Positions 62,770 through 64,000 of a stretch of 64,000 nt of DNA are shown here, piece after piece. A program made the translations under genes and the position numbers. The stretch comes from Paracidobacterium acidisoli (GTDB lineage: Bacteria; Acidobacteriota; Terriglobia; Terriglobales; Acidobacteriaceae): positions 806,001 to 870,000 of the forward strand of contig NZ_QVQT02000001.1 of the NCBI RefSeq assembly GCF_003428625.2, given 5' to 3'. The notes under the pieces were generated by a model, which had not been told where the DNA came from, did no database searches, and saw only the letters and a program-made list of their open reading frames with translations. The first letter of the stretch is position 1; each line of letters starts with the position of its first letter.

Positions 62770-64000
62770 TCAGTCTGGGCGATGTTTCTCTTTGCCTGCT
62801 CCATAAGCGGCTTCGGTCATCTGCTGATCCGATGGGTCGGTCTCGCGGGGAGAGAACGCATGCAGCGCTGCCTCGATGACATCCAGCCCTTCGTTCAACT
62901 CGCCTTCTGAAATCACCAGCGGCGCAAGCAGGCGAATTACGTTTCCATGCGTGCCGGCAGTCACCAGAATCACTCCATGCTCGCAGGCATAGCGCGTGAT
63001 CTCTCTCGTCAGCTCTGTTGCAGGCTCTTTCAGGCTGCGGTTTCTGACCAGTTCGATGGCCTGCATACTTCCCAGACCACGTACGTCTCCCACGCAGGAA
63101 AAGCGCGCCTGCCACTGCCTCGCGCGCGCGCTGAAGATTTCTCCGATCCTGACAGAGCGCTCGCACAGATGTTCTCTCTCGAAGAGATCGAGAGTCGCCA
63201 GCGCGGCCGCACACGCAAGCGGATTCCCGCCAAACGTTCCGCCTAAAGCGCCTGGCATCGAGTGATCCATAATCTCAGCCCGCCCGGTGATTCCCGCAAT
63301 CGGCATACCGCTCGCAATGCTCTTTGCCGTCAGCAGAATGTCCGGCTCCAGTCCGAAGTGCTCGCATGCAAACATCCGTCCCGTCCGCCCGAACCCGGTC
63401 TGTATCTCGTCCGCAACAAGGACAATTCCGTGAGCGTCGCAGATTCTTCGCAGCTCGGGCAGAAACGCCGGAGGCGGCACAACGAAGCCGCCCTCGCCCA
63501 GTACCGGCTCAATGATGATTGCAGCAACCATCTCCGGTGAAACGCGATTCACAAATAACTCGTTCAGGGTGTCCAGTGTTCGCTCGACACAATACTCCGG
63601 AGATATCGAGGCTCCATCACGATAGGGATTGGGATAAGGAATTCTGTAAACGTCTTCCGCAAAGGGCCCAAAACCTGTCTTGTAGGGCTTCATCTTGCTC
63701 GTAAGAGACATGGCCATATAGGTGCGGCCATGAAACGCATCGTCAAAGCAAATGATTGCAGGACGCGACGTATATTCTCTCGCGATCTTCACCGCATTCT
63801 CGACGGCCTCTGCGCCGCTGTTCACGAAAAAAGTGCGCTTGGGAAAGCTTCCGGGAGTCAGCACATTCAGCCGCTCGGCCAGCCTGACGTAGCTTTCGTA
63901 CGGCGCAGCCATAAAACAGGTATGCAGAAAGAGAGACGACTGCTTCTGTATTGCCTCGATGACGGCAGGATCGGCATGCCCGCCATTGACGCATCCAATG
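62770..64000 (-). CDS. Class III PLP-dependent aminotransferase (GabT-like), partial (5' end beyond the right edge)
   Basis: About 410 codons are visible and the frame remains open at 64000, so the N-terminus is missing. The visible start (IGCVNGGHADPAVIEAIQKQ) matches the early region of 4-aminobutyrate aminotransferases. PLP-site features are present: FVNSGAEAVENAVKIAR, FDDAFHGRTYMAMSLT, ADEIQTGFGRTG, and the Schiff-base Lys in LTAKSIASGMP. The family moves amino groups from omega-amino acids such as GABA to a 2-oxo acid. GABA is the usual substrate for this subgroup, but others (5-aminovalerate, taurine) remain possible. Confidence 0.9.
   Translation of the reverse strand, partial: IGCVNGGHADPAVIEAIQKQSSLFLHTCFMAAPYESYVRLAERLNVLTPGSFPKRTFFVNSGAEAVENAVKIAREYTSRPAIICFDDAFHGRTYMAMSLTSKMKPYKTGFGPFAEDVYRIPYPNPYRDGASISPEYCVERTLDTLNELFVNRVSPEMVAAIIIEPVLGEGGFVVPPPAFLPELRRICDAHGIVLVADEIQTGFGRTGRMFACEHFGLEPDILLTAKSIASGMPIAGITGRAEIMDHSMPGALGGTFGGNPLACAAALATLDLFEREHLCERSVRIGEIFSARARQWQARFSCVGDVRGLGSMQAIELVRNRSLKEPATELTREITRYACEHGVILVTAGTHGNVIRLLAPLVISEGELNEGLDVIEAALHAFSPRETDPSDQQMTEAAYGAGKEKHRPD

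Noticed and set aside
62605-62910. Small plus-strand frames between the NIF3-like pair and the aminotransferase
   Set aside because: They overlap the aminotransferase 3' end, have no ribosome site, and their N-terminal part reads through a hairpin arm.
1-64000. Mobile elements, CRISPR arrays, tRNA or rRNA genes
   Set aside because: No transposase, integrase, regularly spaced repeat array or tRNA-like cloverleaf was recognised by reading both strands. A dedicated tRNA scan was not possible here.

Overview
The window is about 60% GC and reads as an Acidobacteriota chromosome, most likely class Terriglobia (family Acidobacteriaceae). The evidence is five very large TonB-dependent receptors of the Oar-like type (N-terminal carboxypeptidase-regulatory-like domain, plug, long barrel ending in Phe), many Tat-exported sugar enzymes, and a cellulose-synthase operon with fused BcsA-BcsB. 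This placement is inferred from gene content. I see no tRNA, rRNA, CRISPR array, insertion sequence or phage gene.

Layout. 1-6.4 kb (minus): a TonB receptor, a Tat-exported NIF3/DUF34-like protein and a seven-haem cytochrome/TPR protein that runs off the left edge. 6.7-8.1 kb: a NarL-type two-component pair. 8.2-14.5 kb: a second TonB receptor with a strong promoter flanked by three LacI-like operator candidates, then a divergent pair of Tat-exported enzymes (xylose-isomerase-like TIM barrel and Gfo/Idh/MocA oxidoreductase). 14.5-21.7 kb: a TPR lipo/periplasmic protein and a receptor plus exported glycosidase-like pair. 22-32 kb: an amino-sugar/tagatose-type catabolic locus. A DeoR repressor, amidohydrolase and MFS sugar porter lie on the minus strand, divergent from a PfkB kinase, clan GH-D glycosidase, AgaS-like SIS protein and GatZ/KbaZ-like protein. 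32-40 kb: a glutamine amidotransferase, a membrane-anchored winged-helix-like regulator divergent from a fourth TonB receptor, and an exported PHP phosphoesterase.

39.9-51.3 kb is one minus-strand cellulose operon, bcsQ-bcsAB-bcsZ-bcsC, with overlapping reading frames throughout. 51.7-53.7 kb holds alkylation repair (Ada-AlkA fusion and Ogt). 53.8-64 kb: a sulfurtransferase, an IclR regulator, a fifth TonB receptor, an SDR dehydrogenase, a DUF1569 protein, a translationally coupled pair of NIF3-like paralogues, and a class III aminotransferase that runs off the right edge.

Taken together this is a glycan- and sugar-scavenging region: outer-membrane receptors import oligosaccharides, exported hydrolases and oxidoreductases process them, and cytoplasmic kinases and isomerases feed central metabolism. 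The most unusual signals are the NIF3-like trio, in which one exported copy has lost several metal-ligand positions next to an intact cytoplasmic copy; the helically phased operators around the 8.2-11.5 kb receptor promoter; the exported oxidoreductase/isomerase-fold pair; and the membrane-anchored regulator beside the 34.7 kb receptor.
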